This document shows positions 16,092 to 24,774 of a stretch of 64,000 bases of DNA, piece after piece. The translations under genes were made by a program, and so were the position numbers. The notes beneath the pieces were generated by a model. It saw nothing but the letters and a program-made list of their open reading frames with translations, was not told the origin of the DNA and made no database searches. The DNA comes from JAPHTQ01 sp050302275 (lineage in GTDB: Bacteria > Pseudomonadota > Gammaproteobacteria > Thiohalomonadales > Thiohalomonadaceae), in contig JBNLAT010000001.1 of the NCBI GenBank assembly GCA_050302275.1, positions 194,489 to 258,488 on the forward strand, written 5' to 3'. The first letter of the stretch is position 1, and each line of letters begins with the position of its first letter.

Positions 16092-17862
16092 GAATCAGTA
16101 CCGCACGGCGTTCAGGCTTTTCCGTCACCCGCAGCAACTGACTGTAGATGTGTGCCGCATCGGCCAGCATGCCACCTTCCGCCAGCGTAGATGCCGCTTT
16201 GTAGCGGGCAGTCTGTGCCCACGGGTCCATGCTTTCGTAATCACTCAACGTGGCCGAACGCAGATAGAGTTGTGCCGCTTCCACATATTTTTTCTGTGCC
16301 AGACGGGAATCGGCCATCCAGAACAGCAGTTCCCGACGCAACTCCAAAGTCGGCACGATGCTGTACATCTCTTCCAGTAGCGCATAGGCATCATCGTGGG
16401 CACCGATGTTCTGCAGATCGAACAGCAGTTGCATCAGTTGGTCACGCTGCGCTTTGCCGAGGGACGGCACAGCGGGTAACAATTTACGTAGCAGTTCAAC
16501 TGCCGCCCGGTTGTCGCCAGCGAGGATGAATATCTTGACCCGCCGCAGTTGCCAGGGGAACTTGGCAACGTCGCCGGGCGGCTCCGGCAGATAACGCATC
16601 AGGCGCGAAGCGGAGTCGAGATCACCATCGCGGATCGCCTGGTCCACCAGACCGTAAGCAACCCCACGGGGAATACCCGCCCCCTGATTGAAGTAGCTAC
16701 TGTTGAGAAAAAGCTGCTGCGCCACGGCCATGCCGTTATTCATCTCCTGCAGCATCTCGATCAATTTCTGCGCGGCCTTCTCGCGGATATCGGTGGCAAA
16801 GGCCTTTTGTGCCAGCAGGGCATAGAGTGAACGCTTGCCCACGGGATAACGTTTATCGGTTTTCTCCGCCAGCTTATACCATTTCATGTCGTCGCCAATC
16901 AGCAACTGCTTGTCGTTACCCAGGCGCTGGGCATAGGCGAGATAGCCATCCCATAACATATCCGGGGTCAACGAGAAGAGTTCGCGCCACTCTTCCAACG
17001 GAATCGGCTGACGAAACCACTGTTCCAGTGCAATCACGGTAAATGCCGGTTCGTCGACGCTGCGCGCCGCCTCGGCCATGATGCCGTAGTGGATATAGAT
17101 CTGCAGCGGTGTGTAACCGCTCAGTTTCTTCACGCTGCGCAGTTTGTGCAGAATGCTTTTTGCCTTGCCGCCGGAACGCAGCCGCGCCAGCATCTGCAGT
17201 AGCTCGGTGGTGCGATCCTGAGGCATCGACTTCAACAGGGAGAGGGCTTCGGTCGGATGGTTGCTAGCCAGTAGCACCCGTGCCCGCGTCAGCATGGCCT
17301 CGCTGTTGCCATCGCCGTAGTCCTGATGAAAACGCAGCATCGCCACGTAGGCATCATCAGTACGACCTTCACGCAGATAGCTCTGGATCACCAACTGCCG
17401 CCACTCGGCGAGCTGTGCTGAATCGGCCTCCTTGTCCAACCAGATCAGATCTCGCAATACCTGCCGCGCGGCCTGTGGACGATTGTCGAACACCAGCGCA
17501 CGGGCGCGGCGAGTCATCGCCCAGATACGGAAATCAGCGGGGGCATTTTCAGGTAGGGTAGCGAGATGTTGTTCCAGTGCCTGCCAGTCGCCACGCTGTT
17601 CCATAATGCGCACCCGCATCCGCTCCCAGCGCAGCCACTTGGCCTGATCCGCAGCGAATTCGGGTTGTCCCTGTTGTAACAGGGAGAGCGCCAGTTGCGG
17701 TGCGCCGCTCTTGGCCAGTTGAGCGATCTCTTTCAGATCCTCTTCGGCAGCACCACTGACCGAGCAAACGGCAAACAGTAAAGCGGCAAAAAGAAAACGG
17801 GCAGCACCCCGAGGGTGCTGCCCGTTTAGTTCTGCGGTAGCAGTAAGACGTGACATCCGCAT
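16039..17862 (-). CDS. exported TPR-like repeat protein of unknown function
   Basis: A 607-residue protein with a signal peptide (core FLFAALLFAVCSVSG, cleavage near residue 38) and a mature part made almost wholly of paired helices resembling tetratricopeptide repeats, for example LALSLLQQGQPEFAADQAKW and KYVEAAQLYLRSATL. No enzyme motif is visible. It probably sits in the periplasm or outer membrane as a scaffold. The start can only be ATG 17862 or 17856, because no start codon exists between these and the signal core. The rplS terminator hairpin therefore falls inside its first 25 codons. It ends within ogt. Confidence 0.75.
   Translation of the reverse strand: MRMSRLTATAELNGQHPRGAARFLFAALLFAVCSVSGAAEEDLKEIAQLAKSGAPQLALSLLQQGQPEFAADQAKWLRWERMRVRIMEQRGDWQALEQHLATLPENAPADFRIWAMTRRARALVFDNRPQAARQVLRDLIWLDKEADSAQLAEWRQLVIQSYLREGRTDDAYVAMLRFHQDYGDGNSEAMLTRARVLLASNHPTEALSLLKSMPQDRTTELLQMLARLRSGGKAKSILHKLRSVKKLSGYTPLQIYIHYGIMAEAARSVDEPAFTVIALEQWFRQPIPLEEWRELFSLTPDMLWDGYLAYAQRLGNDKQLLIGDDMKWYKLAEKTDKRYPVGKRSLYALLAQKAFATDIREKAAQKLIEMLQEMNNGMAVAQQLFLNSSYFNQGAGIPRGVAYGLVDQAIRDGDLDSASRLMRYLPEPPGDVAKFPWQLRRVKIFILAGDNRAAVELLRKLLPAVPSLGKAQRDQLMQLLFDLQNIGAHDDAYALLEEMYSIVPTLELRRELLFWMADSRLAQKKYVEAAQLYLRSATLSDYESMDPWAQTARYKAASTLAEGGMLADAAHIYSQLLRVTEKPERRAVLIRELEQIRMREAAAEKRQ
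17788..17827 (-). terminator. rplS terminator embedded in the next gene
   Basis: A stem CGGGCAGCACCC / GGGTGCTGCCCG (17798-17809 with 17813-17824), extended by three A-T pairs and with a three-base loop, is followed on the minus strand by GTTTTCTTTTT. It lies 63 bases after the rplS stop. Unusually, it is within the coding region of the exported repeat protein: the T-rich tract encodes the Phe-Leu-Phe of its signal peptide. Confidence 0.85.
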
Positions 17863-17889
17863 CGACTCCAGGCAAAACGCCTGGCTTGC

Positions 17890-18237
17890 TTAACCGAGCT
17901 TTTCCTTGATGCGTGCTGCCTTACCGGTACGGCCGCGCAGGTAGTAGAGCTTGGCGCGACGTACGTCGCCACGGCGCTTCACTTCGATGGAATCGATAGC
18001 CGGGCTGTAGGTCTGGAAAACGCGCTCTACACCTTCTCCGTGGGACATCTTGCGCACGGTGAAAGCAGAGTTCAGGCCACGGTTACGGCGGGCAATGACC
18101 ACACCTTCGAAGGCCTGCAGACGCTCACGGTTGCCTTCCTTTACCTTTACCTGAACCACAACGGTGTCACCGGGAGCAAAGTCCGGGACTTCGCGGCTCA
18201 TCTGTTCCGCTTCAAGTTGTTCGATGATGTTGCTCAT
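17890..18237 (-). CDS. rplS: 50S ribosomal protein L19
   Basis: Large-subunit protein at the 30S-50S interface. The product is 115 residues, the usual length, with the conserved segments FAPGDTVVVQVKVKEGNRER and RVFQTYSPAIDSIEVKRRG and the basic end AARIKEKLG. It is the last gene of the rpsP-rimM-trmD-rplS operon, and a strong terminator follows within 70 bases. Confidence 0.98.
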   Translation of the reverse strand: MSNIIEQLEAEQMSREVPDFAPGDTVVVQVKVKEGNRERLQAFEGVVIARRNRGLNSAFTVRKMSHGEGVERVFQTYSPAIDSIEVKRRGDVRRAKLYYLRGRTGKAARIKEKLG

Positions 18238-18324
18238 TGCCTAAACTCCAGAAAAAAGTCCGTCGATTATACACGAGAGGCGGTCAAAAAAGCAGCGAAC
18301 GCTACGATTTTTAGACTGCTTCTA

Positions 18325-19068
18325 TTAATTCTGTTCATGTTCCTGAATGTATTCCTGCAACAGTTCCTGTTGCTCCCCATTCAGATCCAATTTTTCCAAC
18401 AACTCCGGGCGCCTTAACCAGGTTCGGCCCAGTGCCTGCTTGGTCCGCCAGCGGGCGATCGCGGCATGGTCTCCGCTCAGCAGCACCTCCGGCACATTCA
18501 GTTCTTCGAACTGCTCCGGTCGGGTGTAGTGCGGACAATCCAGCAAGCCATCACTGAAGGAGTCCTGCTCCGCCGAGTTCTCGTGACCCAGTGCTCCAGG
18601 GATCAGACGGGTTACCGTATCGATAACCACCATCGCACCCAGTTCACCGCCACTCAGCACGTAATCGCCGATGGACCACTCTTCATCCACCTCGGTCTCG
18701 ATGAGGCGTTCATCCACCCCTTCGTAACGACCGGCGATCAGTACCAGCTGTTCATACTGCTCCAGTTCCCGTACGCCCTGTTGATCCAGCGGTCGCCCCT
18801 GAGGCGACAGATAAATCACATGACCCTTGCCGGGACCGGCTCTGCGCGCCTCGCGAATCGCTTCACGCAGCGGTTCAATCTTCATCAACATGCCCGGGCC
18901 GCCGCCGTAAGGTCGGTCGTCCACGGTGCGATGGCGGTCGTGGGTATAGTCCCGTGGGTTCCACAGGGCCAGTTCCACCAGTCCCTTATCCATCGCCCGG
19001 CCGGTGATGCCATACTGGCTTACCGCGTCGAACATTTCCGGGAACAGGGTCACCACGTCGAAACGCAT
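18325..19068 (-). CDS. trmD: tRNA (guanine-N1)-methyltransferase TrmD
   Basis: TrmD methylates G37 of tRNAs reading CNN codons, preventing +1 frameshifts. It is a SPOUT-class enzyme with the S-adenosylmethionine trefoil-knot segments LIAGRYEGVDERLIE and IGDYVLSGGELGAM, and PYGGGPGMLMK near residue 55. ATG 19068 gives 247 residues beginning MRFDVVTLFPEMF, the canonical N-terminus; a further upstream reading would enter rimM. Only two bases separate it from the rimM stop. Confidence 0.97.
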   Translation of the reverse strand: MRFDVVTLFPEMFDAVSQYGITGRAMDKGLVELALWNPRDYTHDRHRTVDDRPYGGGPGMLMKIEPLREAIREARRAGPGKGHVIYLSPQGRPLDQQGVRELEQYEQLVLIAGRYEGVDERLIETEVDEEWSIGDYVLSGGELGAMVVIDTVTRLIPGALGHENSAEQDSFSDGLLDCPHYTRPEQFEELNVPEVLLSGDHAAIARWRTKQALGRTWLRRPELLEKLDLNGEQQELLQEYIQEHEQN

Positions 19069-19070
19069 GG

Positions 19071-19583
19071 TTAGAACTCCGGGTCCCAATCGACCGTCAT
19101 TTCGCCCTTTTCCAGGTCAATGGAGGTCACAAACTGTTCCTGCACGAAGGGAATCAACCGCTCGGTCGTCCCGTCGTTTACCACCAGAACGTCGTTGGCG
19201 CCGGTCTCCAGCAGGTGATCCACCACGCCAAGCTCAACGCCTTCGAGGTTGGTCACCCGCAGGCCCTGCAGGTCGGCCCAGTAATATTCGCCCTTCTGCG
19301 CCCGGGGTAACTGACTGCGGTGAATGGCGATGGTGCTTTCCATCAATGCCGCCGCTGCGTCACGGTCATCACAACCATGAAGCTTGGCCACCACGCCTTT
19401 GCCCTGGGTACGCCCTTCCTCAAGACGGGTCTCCACCCACTCCCCGTTACGCTGCAGGTACCAGGTGGAGTAACGCAAAATATTGTCGCGCGGCTGGGTA
19501 TGGGAAAAGACCTTAACCCAGCCCCGCACACCGTAAAGGCCGGAAACCCGGCCCAATACGATATAGTCGTCCTGTTCTGTCAT
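19071..19583 (-). CDS. rimM: 16S rRNA processing protein RimM
   Basis: Assembly factor for the 30S head that binds S19. The 170-residue protein has the N-terminal RimM barrel (VLGRVSGLYGVRGWVKVFSH) and the C-terminal PRC-barrel (EYYWADLQGLRVTN, LIPFVQEQFV). It is the second gene of the rpsP operon, 51 bases after rpsP and two bases before trmD. Confidence 0.97.
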   Translation of the reverse strand: MTEQDDYIVLGRVSGLYGVRGWVKVFSHTQPRDNILRYSTWYLQRNGEWVETRLEEGRTQGKGVVAKLHGCDDRDAAAALMESTIAIHRSQLPRAQKGEYYWADLQGLRVTNLEGVELGVVDHLLETGANDVLVVNDGTTERLIPFVQEQFVTSIDLEKGEMTVDWDPEF

Positions 19584-19634
19584 CGACGTCTCCAGCCCAC
19601 CGGGGCAGGGAGGCCGTAACAGTGCATCACCTGC

Positions 19635-19874
19635 TCAGGCTTGCGCCTTGAGCAGGCTGGCAACACGCTCAGATGCCTGGGCACCCTGAGCCAACCAGTG
19701 ATCGACGCGCTCGCGATCGATGCGCAGACGCTCTTCGTTACCGCGGGCAACCGGGTTGAAAAAGCCCAGGCGCTCAATGAAACGACCGTCACGACGATTA
19801 CGGCTGTCGGTGACTACGATTTGATAAAAAGGGCGCTTTTTAGAGCCGCCACGTGACATACGGATGGTTACCAT
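19635..19874 (-). CDS. rpsP: 30S ribosomal protein S16
   Basis: Small-subunit protein of 79 residues beginning MVTIRMSRGGSKKRPFYQIV, with the conserved RFIERLGFFNP. It opens the rpsP-rimM-trmD-rplS operon, and GAGGAAAT lies upstream of the ATG. A TAGAAT hexamer about 70 bases upstream with a GC-rich discriminator is a plausible -10 for a separate promoter between ffh and rpsP, but no good -35 is seen. Confidence 0.98.
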   Translation of the reverse strand: MVTIRMSRGGSKKRPFYQIVVTDSRNRRDGRFIERLGFFNPVARGNEERLRIDRERVDHWLAQGAQASERVASLLKAQA

Positions 19875-19987
19875 GCCGGAGATTTCCTCGTCTTCACAAA
19901 CAAACGGGGCCGCCCTACGGCGACCCTCGGATTAGCAAGCCCGCGATTCTACGCCAAAATGGGGGTAAAAGGAAACCCCGAAATTGA

Positions 19988-21346
19988 CTAAAAAGGCATT
20001 CCTGGCGGCATCCCGCCCTTCAGTCCCCGCAACATCTTGGCCATGCCGCCGCCCTTCATCTTCTTCATCATCTTTTGCATCTGGGTGAACTGCTTGAGCA
20101 GGCGGTTAACATCCTGTACCTGGGTGCCGGAACCGGCGGCAATACGCTTTTTGCGCGAACCGCGGATGATATCGGGACGCTGTCGCTCACCCGGGGTCAT
20201 CGAATTAATGATCGCTTCCAGGCGCAGAAACTCCTTGTCGTTTACCTGGGCCTTGGCCGCCTGCGGGATATTACCCATCCCCGGCAGCTTGTCCATCAGG
20301 GCGCCGACCCCACCGAGGCTCTGCATCTGGCGCAGTTGGTCGCGGAAATCCTCCAGATCGAAGCCCTTGCCCTTCTTCAGCTTGTTGGCAAGCTGCTCGG
20401 CCTTCTTGTGGTCGACCTTCTGCTGCACCTCCTCCACCAGGGAGAGCACATCGCCCATATCAAGGATACGCGAGGCCAGGCGGTCCGGGTGGAACGCCTC
20501 CAGTGCGGTGCTCTTCTCGCCAACACCGAGGAATTTGATCGGTTTGCCGGTAATCTGGCGTACCGAGAGCGCCGCACCGCCGCGGGCGTCACCATCGGTC
20601 TTGGTCAAAACCACCCCGGTAAGTGGCAGCGCCTCACCAAAGGCCTTGGCGGTATTGGCCGCATCCTGACCGGTCATGCTGTCGACCACGAACAGGGTCT
20701 CGATCGGCTCGACCGCCTGATGCAGGCGCTGGATCTCGCCCATCATCTCTTCGTCGATATGCAGACGGCCCGCGGTATCGAGCAGCAGCACATCGATATG
20801 TTTCTTGCGCGCCGCATCCACGGCCCCATTGGCGATATCGACCGGGTCCTGGCCACCACTACTGGGGAAGAACTCCACCCCGACCTCGTTCGCCAGGGTC
20901 TTCAACTGCTCGATCGCTGCCGGACGGTAGACGTCGGCACTGACCACCATCACCGACTTGTTCTTCTTCTCTTTCAGCCAGCGGGCCAGTTTGGCGACAC
21001 TGGTGGTTTTACCCGCACCCTGCAGGCCGGCCATCAGGATCACCGCGGGCGGGCGGGTACTGAGGTTCAGCTCTTCGTTGGCCTCGCCCATCAGGTTGAT
21101 CAGCTCGTCGTTGACGATCTTGATCAGCGCCTGGCCGGGGGTCAGGCTCTCCAGCACGTCCTTGCCTACGGCGCGGGCTTTGACGTGATCGATAAATTCG
21201 CGCACCACTGGCAGGGCGACATCCGCCTCCAGCAGCGCCATGCGCACCTCGCGCAGGGTCTCTTTGATGTTTTCTTCGGTCAGACGCGCGGTGCCGCGCA
21301 GGTTGCGCAGGGTCTGGCCGAGACGGGATGTAAGACTTTCAAACAT
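19988..21346 (-). CDS. ffh: signal recognition particle GTPase Ffh
   Basis: Binds 4.5S RNA and signal peptides of nascent inner-membrane proteins and docks with FtsY. The 452-residue protein has the N domain, the GTPase G domain with GLQGAGKTTSVAKLA (about residue 105), DTAGRLHIDEEM and TKTDGDARGG, and a Met-rich M domain ending KGGMPPGMPF. It lies upstream of rpsP as in most gammaproteobacteria, with ypjD nearby. Confidence 0.98.
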   Translation of the reverse strand: MFESLTSRLGQTLRNLRGTARLTEENIKETLREVRMALLEADVALPVVREFIDHVKARAVGKDVLESLTPGQALIKIVNDELINLMGEANEELNLSTRPPAVILMAGLQGAGKTTSVAKLARWLKEKKNKSVMVVSADVYRPAAIEQLKTLANEVGVEFFPSSGGQDPVDIANGAVDAARKKHIDVLLLDTAGRLHIDEEMMGEIQRLHQAVEPIETLFVVDSMTGQDAANTAKAFGEALPLTGVVLTKTDGDARGGAALSVRQITGKPIKFLGVGEKSTALEAFHPDRLASRILDMGDVLSLVEEVQQKVDHKKAEQLANKLKKGKGFDLEDFRDQLRQMQSLGGVGALMDKLPGMGNIPQAAKAQVNDKEFLRLEAIINSMTPGERQRPDIIRGSRKKRIAAGSGTQVQDVNRLLKQFTQMQKMMKKMKGGGMAKMLRGLKGGMPPGMPF

Positions 21347-21363
21347 GGCGACAGGGGGTCCTG

Positions 21364-21389
21364 AAAATAAAAAAACCGTACAGGTACGG
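21364..21389 (-). terminator. intrinsic terminator of the phosphodiesterase gene
   Basis: On the minus strand CCGTA-CCTG-TACGG is followed by seven T, one A and four T. It lies between the metallo-beta-lactamase-fold gene and ffh, so ffh should have its own promoter. Confidence 0.75.
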
Positions 21390-21415
21390 CTCTATGGCTG
21401 ATTGGTGTAGGGCAA

Positions 21416-22183
21416 TTATAACTGCAAAATCTGGCTGCCACTAAGGTGGGAGAGCGGTCGATCGGTGATCAGGCGACAGCACTCCTGGAAAATCATCTCC
21501 TCCTCCCCCGGTTTGGCGTGGGTCAGATAGATGTGGGGATTATGCTTCAGTTTCTTCAGATCATCCGCCAGCAGCTGCGGGCAGTAGTGACGGGACATCT
21601 CGCACATCGCCTGTTCGGCATTGGAGAAGGCCGACTCGACGACCAGGTGATCCAGGCGTGTCAGCTCATTAAGCCCCTGCCACAGACTGTCGTTGGTAGT
21701 GGTATCGCCGCTGAAGGCAAAGACACCGCCCGGATACTCCACCACATAGGCCACTGTCGGTACCAGATGGTTAACCGGAATCATGCTGAAATGCAGATCG
21801 CCCACGGTTTTCCGCTCGCCCGGTTTCATCGGTTCGTAGACCATGACCGGAAACTCTTCGCTGGGCAGGATGGAGAAATTGGGCCAGATGATGTCATTGA
21901 AGATGTGTTCCTGCAGCGCCTTGATCGTTTGCGGCAGGCCGTGCAGTACCACCGGCTGCTGCAGGCTGTCGAAGACACTGTCGATCATCAGCGGAATGGT
22001 GTGAATGTGGTCCATGTGGGAGTGGGTAAGAAAGATATGGCGGATCTTCGCCAGCTCTTCCAATTCCAGATCGGCGACGCCGCTGCCAGCATCGATCAGC
22101 ACATCGTCACCCAACAGGAACGATGTCGTACGACGGCTCGCGCCGCCAATACCGCCACTGCAACCCAGTACCCTTAGCTCCAT
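21416..22183 (-). CDS. metallo-beta-lactamase-fold 3',5'-cyclic-nucleotide phosphodiesterase-like protein
   Basis: A 255-residue metallo-hydrolase with the zinc motif THSHMDHIH (about residues 53-61), further ligands in IPVNHLVPT and FSGDTTTND, and a C-terminal LTHAKPG. The closest family by pattern is the class II cAMP phosphodiesterase/RNase Z-like group. Substrate specificity cannot be read from sequence; cyclic nucleotides are the usual annotation. It is monocistronic, ending at its own terminator, and diverges from ypjD. Confidence 0.75.
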   Translation of the reverse strand: MELRVLGCSGGIGGASRRTTSFLLGDDVLIDAGSGVADLELEELAKIRHIFLTHSHMDHIHTIPLMIDSVFDSLQQPVVLHGLPQTIKALQEHIFNDIIWPNFSILPSEEFPVMVYEPMKPGERKTVGDLHFSMIPVNHLVPTVAYVVEYPGGVFAFSGDTTTNDSLWQGLNELTRLDHLVVESAFSNAEQAMCEMSRHYCPQLLADDLKKLKHNPHIYLTHAKPGEEEMIFQECCRLITDRPLSHLSGSQILQL

Positions 22184-22493
22184 TCAGGAATCTCCACACC
22201 CCTGCTGGTCGATCAATCTCATAGCAGCCGTCCTTTCCAGCGACGACTATAGCAACTCGCAAGTCGCCCCGTAATCGAACCAAACGTCAACAAGATAAAT
22301 TTCCAGCTATTATATACATCAATATATGTAGATAATCTATTGTTAGATCAGCAATTATTCCCGAAAACAAAATCCTTTCACAGTTTTCGCCCCTCCTCAG
22401 ACAGGCTAAATACCTCATTAGAGGGATAAGACTCTTCACCCACCCCTCCGCTTGTGCGAACATTGCGCCCTGACATTTCAAACTGGAAACGGC
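22184..22493. other. intergenic region between phosphodiesterase and ypjD
   Basis: This 310-base divergent region is A+T-rich in its middle (22290-22380). It must hold the promoters of both flanking genes, but no hexamer pair is convincing. Short ATGTA/TACAT and AGATAATCT symmetries near 22315-22340 are too weak to call. No gene or RNA structure is supported. Confidence 0.5.
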
Positions 22494-23300
22494 ATGAAGG
22501 TATTACTCCCACTCATCGGTATCGTCTTCTACAGCAGCGCAACATTTTTACTTTTGCGCCGGATGGCGGCGGGTATCGAAGCCCAATCGCGTCCAAAAAC
22601 GCTGGCGCTGGGATTGGGTGGTATCGGTGCGCTGGCGCATATCGCGCTACTGGAGCAGTTGATCCTGACACCGCAGGGCATGAGCCTCAGCTTTTTCCAC
22701 GTACTGTCACTGACCAGTTGGTTGGCAACAGTGCTGATCCTGTTCTCTTCGCTCAAGCATCCACTGGAAAATCTGGGGATCGTGATCCTGCCGCTCAGCG
22801 CTATCGCTCTGCTGCTGCAAAGCATCACTACCGGTAGCGGCGGCCCCCTGATCATCGTCAGCTCGGGGCTGAAGGCGCATATCCTGATCTCGATCTTCTC
22901 CTACAGCCTGCTGGGCATCGCCGCATTGCAGGCGCTATTGCTGGCGGTACAGAACCGTCACCTGCGTAATCGCCATCCCGGTGGTTTTATCCGTGCCCTG
23001 CCACCACTGGAAACGATGGAACATCTGCTGTTCCGCATGATTGGCCTGGGCTACATCCTGCTCAGCCTCTCCCTGCTCACCGGCGCCACCTATCTGGAAG
23101 ATATCTTCGCCCAGCATCTGGTACACAAGACCGTCCTTTCCATCGTCGCCTGGGTGGTATTCGCCATCCTGCTGTGGGGCCGTTGGCGTCACGGCTGGCG
23201 TGGAAAGATCGCCGTACGCTGGACCCTGATCGGTTTCGTGGTGCTGATGCTGGCGTACTTCGGCAGCAAACTGGTGCTGGAGCTAATCCTGAAGCGCTGA
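22494..23300 (+). CDS. ypjD: CcsA-like inner-membrane protein YpjD
   Basis: A 268-residue membrane protein with about eight hydrophobic segments and the cytochrome c assembly (CcsA/CcmF) family pattern. The family moves or handles haem, but YpjD itself lacks a defined role. The start ATG at 22494 gives MKVLLPLIGIVFYSS, a membrane-inserted N-terminus; an upstream reading adds a hydrophilic stretch without homology. Position next to ffh and in front of a CorB-like gene is the same as in E. coli and many relatives, which supports the call. Confidence 0.85.
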   Translation: MKVLLPLIGIVFYSSATFLLLRRMAAGIEAQSRPKTLALGLGGIGALAHIALLEQLILTPQGMSLSFFHVLSLTSWLATVLILFSSLKHPLENLGIVILPLSAIALLLQSITTGSGGPLIIVSSGLKAHILISIFSYSLLGIAALQALLLAVQNRHLRNRHPGGFIRALPPLETMEHLLFRMIGLGYILLSLSLLTGATYLEDIFAQHLVHKTVLSIVAWVVFAILLWGRWRHGWRGKIAVRWTLIGFVVLMLAYFGSKLVLELILKR

Positions 23301-23376
23301 CCGGCGGCCCTTGACACTCCGTCCCCGACTCCCTGTAATTACACGTTCCTGTTCATAACAAAGGCACTACACCTTC

Positions 23377-24672
23377 TTGTTAAACGATATTCCCTTATGG
23401 GTGCTGTTCACGGCCCTTGGTTTGCTAGTCCTCGCTTCCGCCTTTTTCTCCGGTTCGGAAACCGGCCTGATCAGCCTCAACCGCTACCGCCTACGTCACC
23501 ACGCCGATGCGGGAAACCCGGGCGCCCTCCGTGCCAGTGAACTGCTCAAGCGCCCGGATCGGCTGATCGGCCTGATCCTGCTGGGCAACAACTTCGTCAA
23601 TATTCTCGCCTCGTCCATCGCCACAATTATTGCGCTGCGCCTGCTCGGCGGCGATGGCATTGTGGTGGCAACCCTGTTGCTGACCCTGGTGATCCTGATC
23701 TTCGCCGAGATCACCCCCAAGACTTTGGCAGCACTGCATCCGGAACGGCTGGCCTTCCCCGCCACCCTGATCCTCAAGCCGCTGATGCGTGTCCTCTATC
23801 CGCTGGTCTGGCTGCTCAACACCATTCCTAACGCACTGCTGCGCATGATGGGAGTGTCGCAGGAGGACGTGGACGTCCACGGTATCAGTAGTGAAGAGTT
23901 ACGCAGCGTGGTCAACGAAGCGGGCGCGATGATCCCGCGCCGTCACCAGAAGATGCTGCTCAGCATTCTTGATCTGGAAAAGGTCACGGTGGAAGACATC
24001 ATGGTGCCGCGTAATGAGATCGTCGGCATCGATCTGGATGACAGCGAAGAGGATATCCTCAAACAGATCAATACCAGCCAGCATACCCGCCTGCCTGTCT
24101 ACCGCAGCGATATCAGCAATGTGGTCGGCTTCGTGCACCTGCGCAATGTGCTCTCCCTGCGCGGCAAGGAGGGACTGGAGTTGGGCAATCTTGAAGAGGT
24201 GATCCGCGAAACCTACTTCATCCCGGAAGGGACACCGCTCAACACCCAGTTGCTCAACTTCCAGAAACATCGTCGTCGTATCGGTCTGGTGGTTGATGAG
24301 TATGGTGACATTCAGGGGCTGGTTACCCTTGATGACATCCTCGAAGAGATTGTCGGTGAATTCACCACCGATCCGGCCGCCGCCAGTTCCAAAGATATCT
24401 ATCCGCAAGCCGACGGCACCTTTCTGGTCGACGGTAGCGCCAACATCCGTGAACTGAACCGCATCATGCACTGGGACCTGCCCACCGACGGGCCCAAAAC
24501 CCTTAATGGTATGATTACCGAATACCTGGAAACGATTCCGGAAGTGGGCACCAGCCTGCTACTTGCGGGCTATCCCATCGAGGTAGTGCAAACGGGTAGC
24601 AGTTCGGTAAAAACGGTGCGCATCGATCCTGCCTACAAGCAACGCGAAGACAGCAACACCAATCCGCTTTAA
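23377..24672 (+). CDS. CNNM/CBS-domain transporter, CorB/YfjD-like
   Basis: A 431-residue protein with an N-terminal CNNM membrane domain (residues 1-145; FFSGSETGLISLNRYRLRHH is its hallmark), a CBS pair (about 195-315; VEDIMVPRNEIVGID and GLVVDEYGDIQGLVT) and a CorC_HlyC domain at the C-terminus. The family is linked to Mg2+ or Co2+ efflux and resistance. Translation starts at TTG 23377; no ATG is in frame before the first membrane segment. It follows ypjD after 76 bases, as in E. coli. Confidence 0.9.
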   Translation: MLNDIPLWVLFTALGLLVLASAFFSGSETGLISLNRYRLRHHADAGNPGALRASELLKRPDRLIGLILLGNNFVNILASSIATIIALRLLGGDGIVVATLLLTLVILIFAEITPKTLAALHPERLAFPATLILKPLMRVLYPLVWLLNTIPNALLRMMGVSQEDVDVHGISSEELRSVVNEAGAMIPRRHQKMLLSILDLEKVTVEDIMVPRNEIVGIDLDDSEEDILKQINTSQHTRLPVYRSDISNVVGFVHLRNVLSLRGKEGLELGNLEEVIRETYFIPEGTPLNTQLLNFQKHRRRIGLVVDEYGDIQGLVTLDDILEEIVGEFTTDPAAASSKDIYPQADGTFLVDGSANIRELNRIMHWDLPTDGPKTLNGMITEYLETIPEVGTSLLLAGYPIEVVQTGSSSVKTVRIDPAYKQREDSNTNPL

Positions 24673-24719
24673 TAAACAGCCTCATCTTCTGGAAATAGTT
24701 GGAAAAATCCTGTACAACA

Positions 24720-24747
24720 TTGCCGTGGCGATGACTACACTTAATAG
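24720..24747 (+). promoter_or_regulatory. possible promoter of the FHA gene
   Basis: TTGCCG (24720-24725) and TAATAG (24742-24747) are spaced by 16 bases, about 30 bases before the GTG start of the FHA gene. The match to sigma70 consensus is moderate. Confidence 0.35.
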
Positions 24748-24774
24748 CAATTTAAATTCATTTGGGGCCTGAAT

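Noticed and set aside
20075..21364. 429-residue plus-strand frame opposite ffh
   Set aside because: Shadow of a high-G+C gene on the other strand; Ffh is unmistakable and the antisense product has no recognisable motif.
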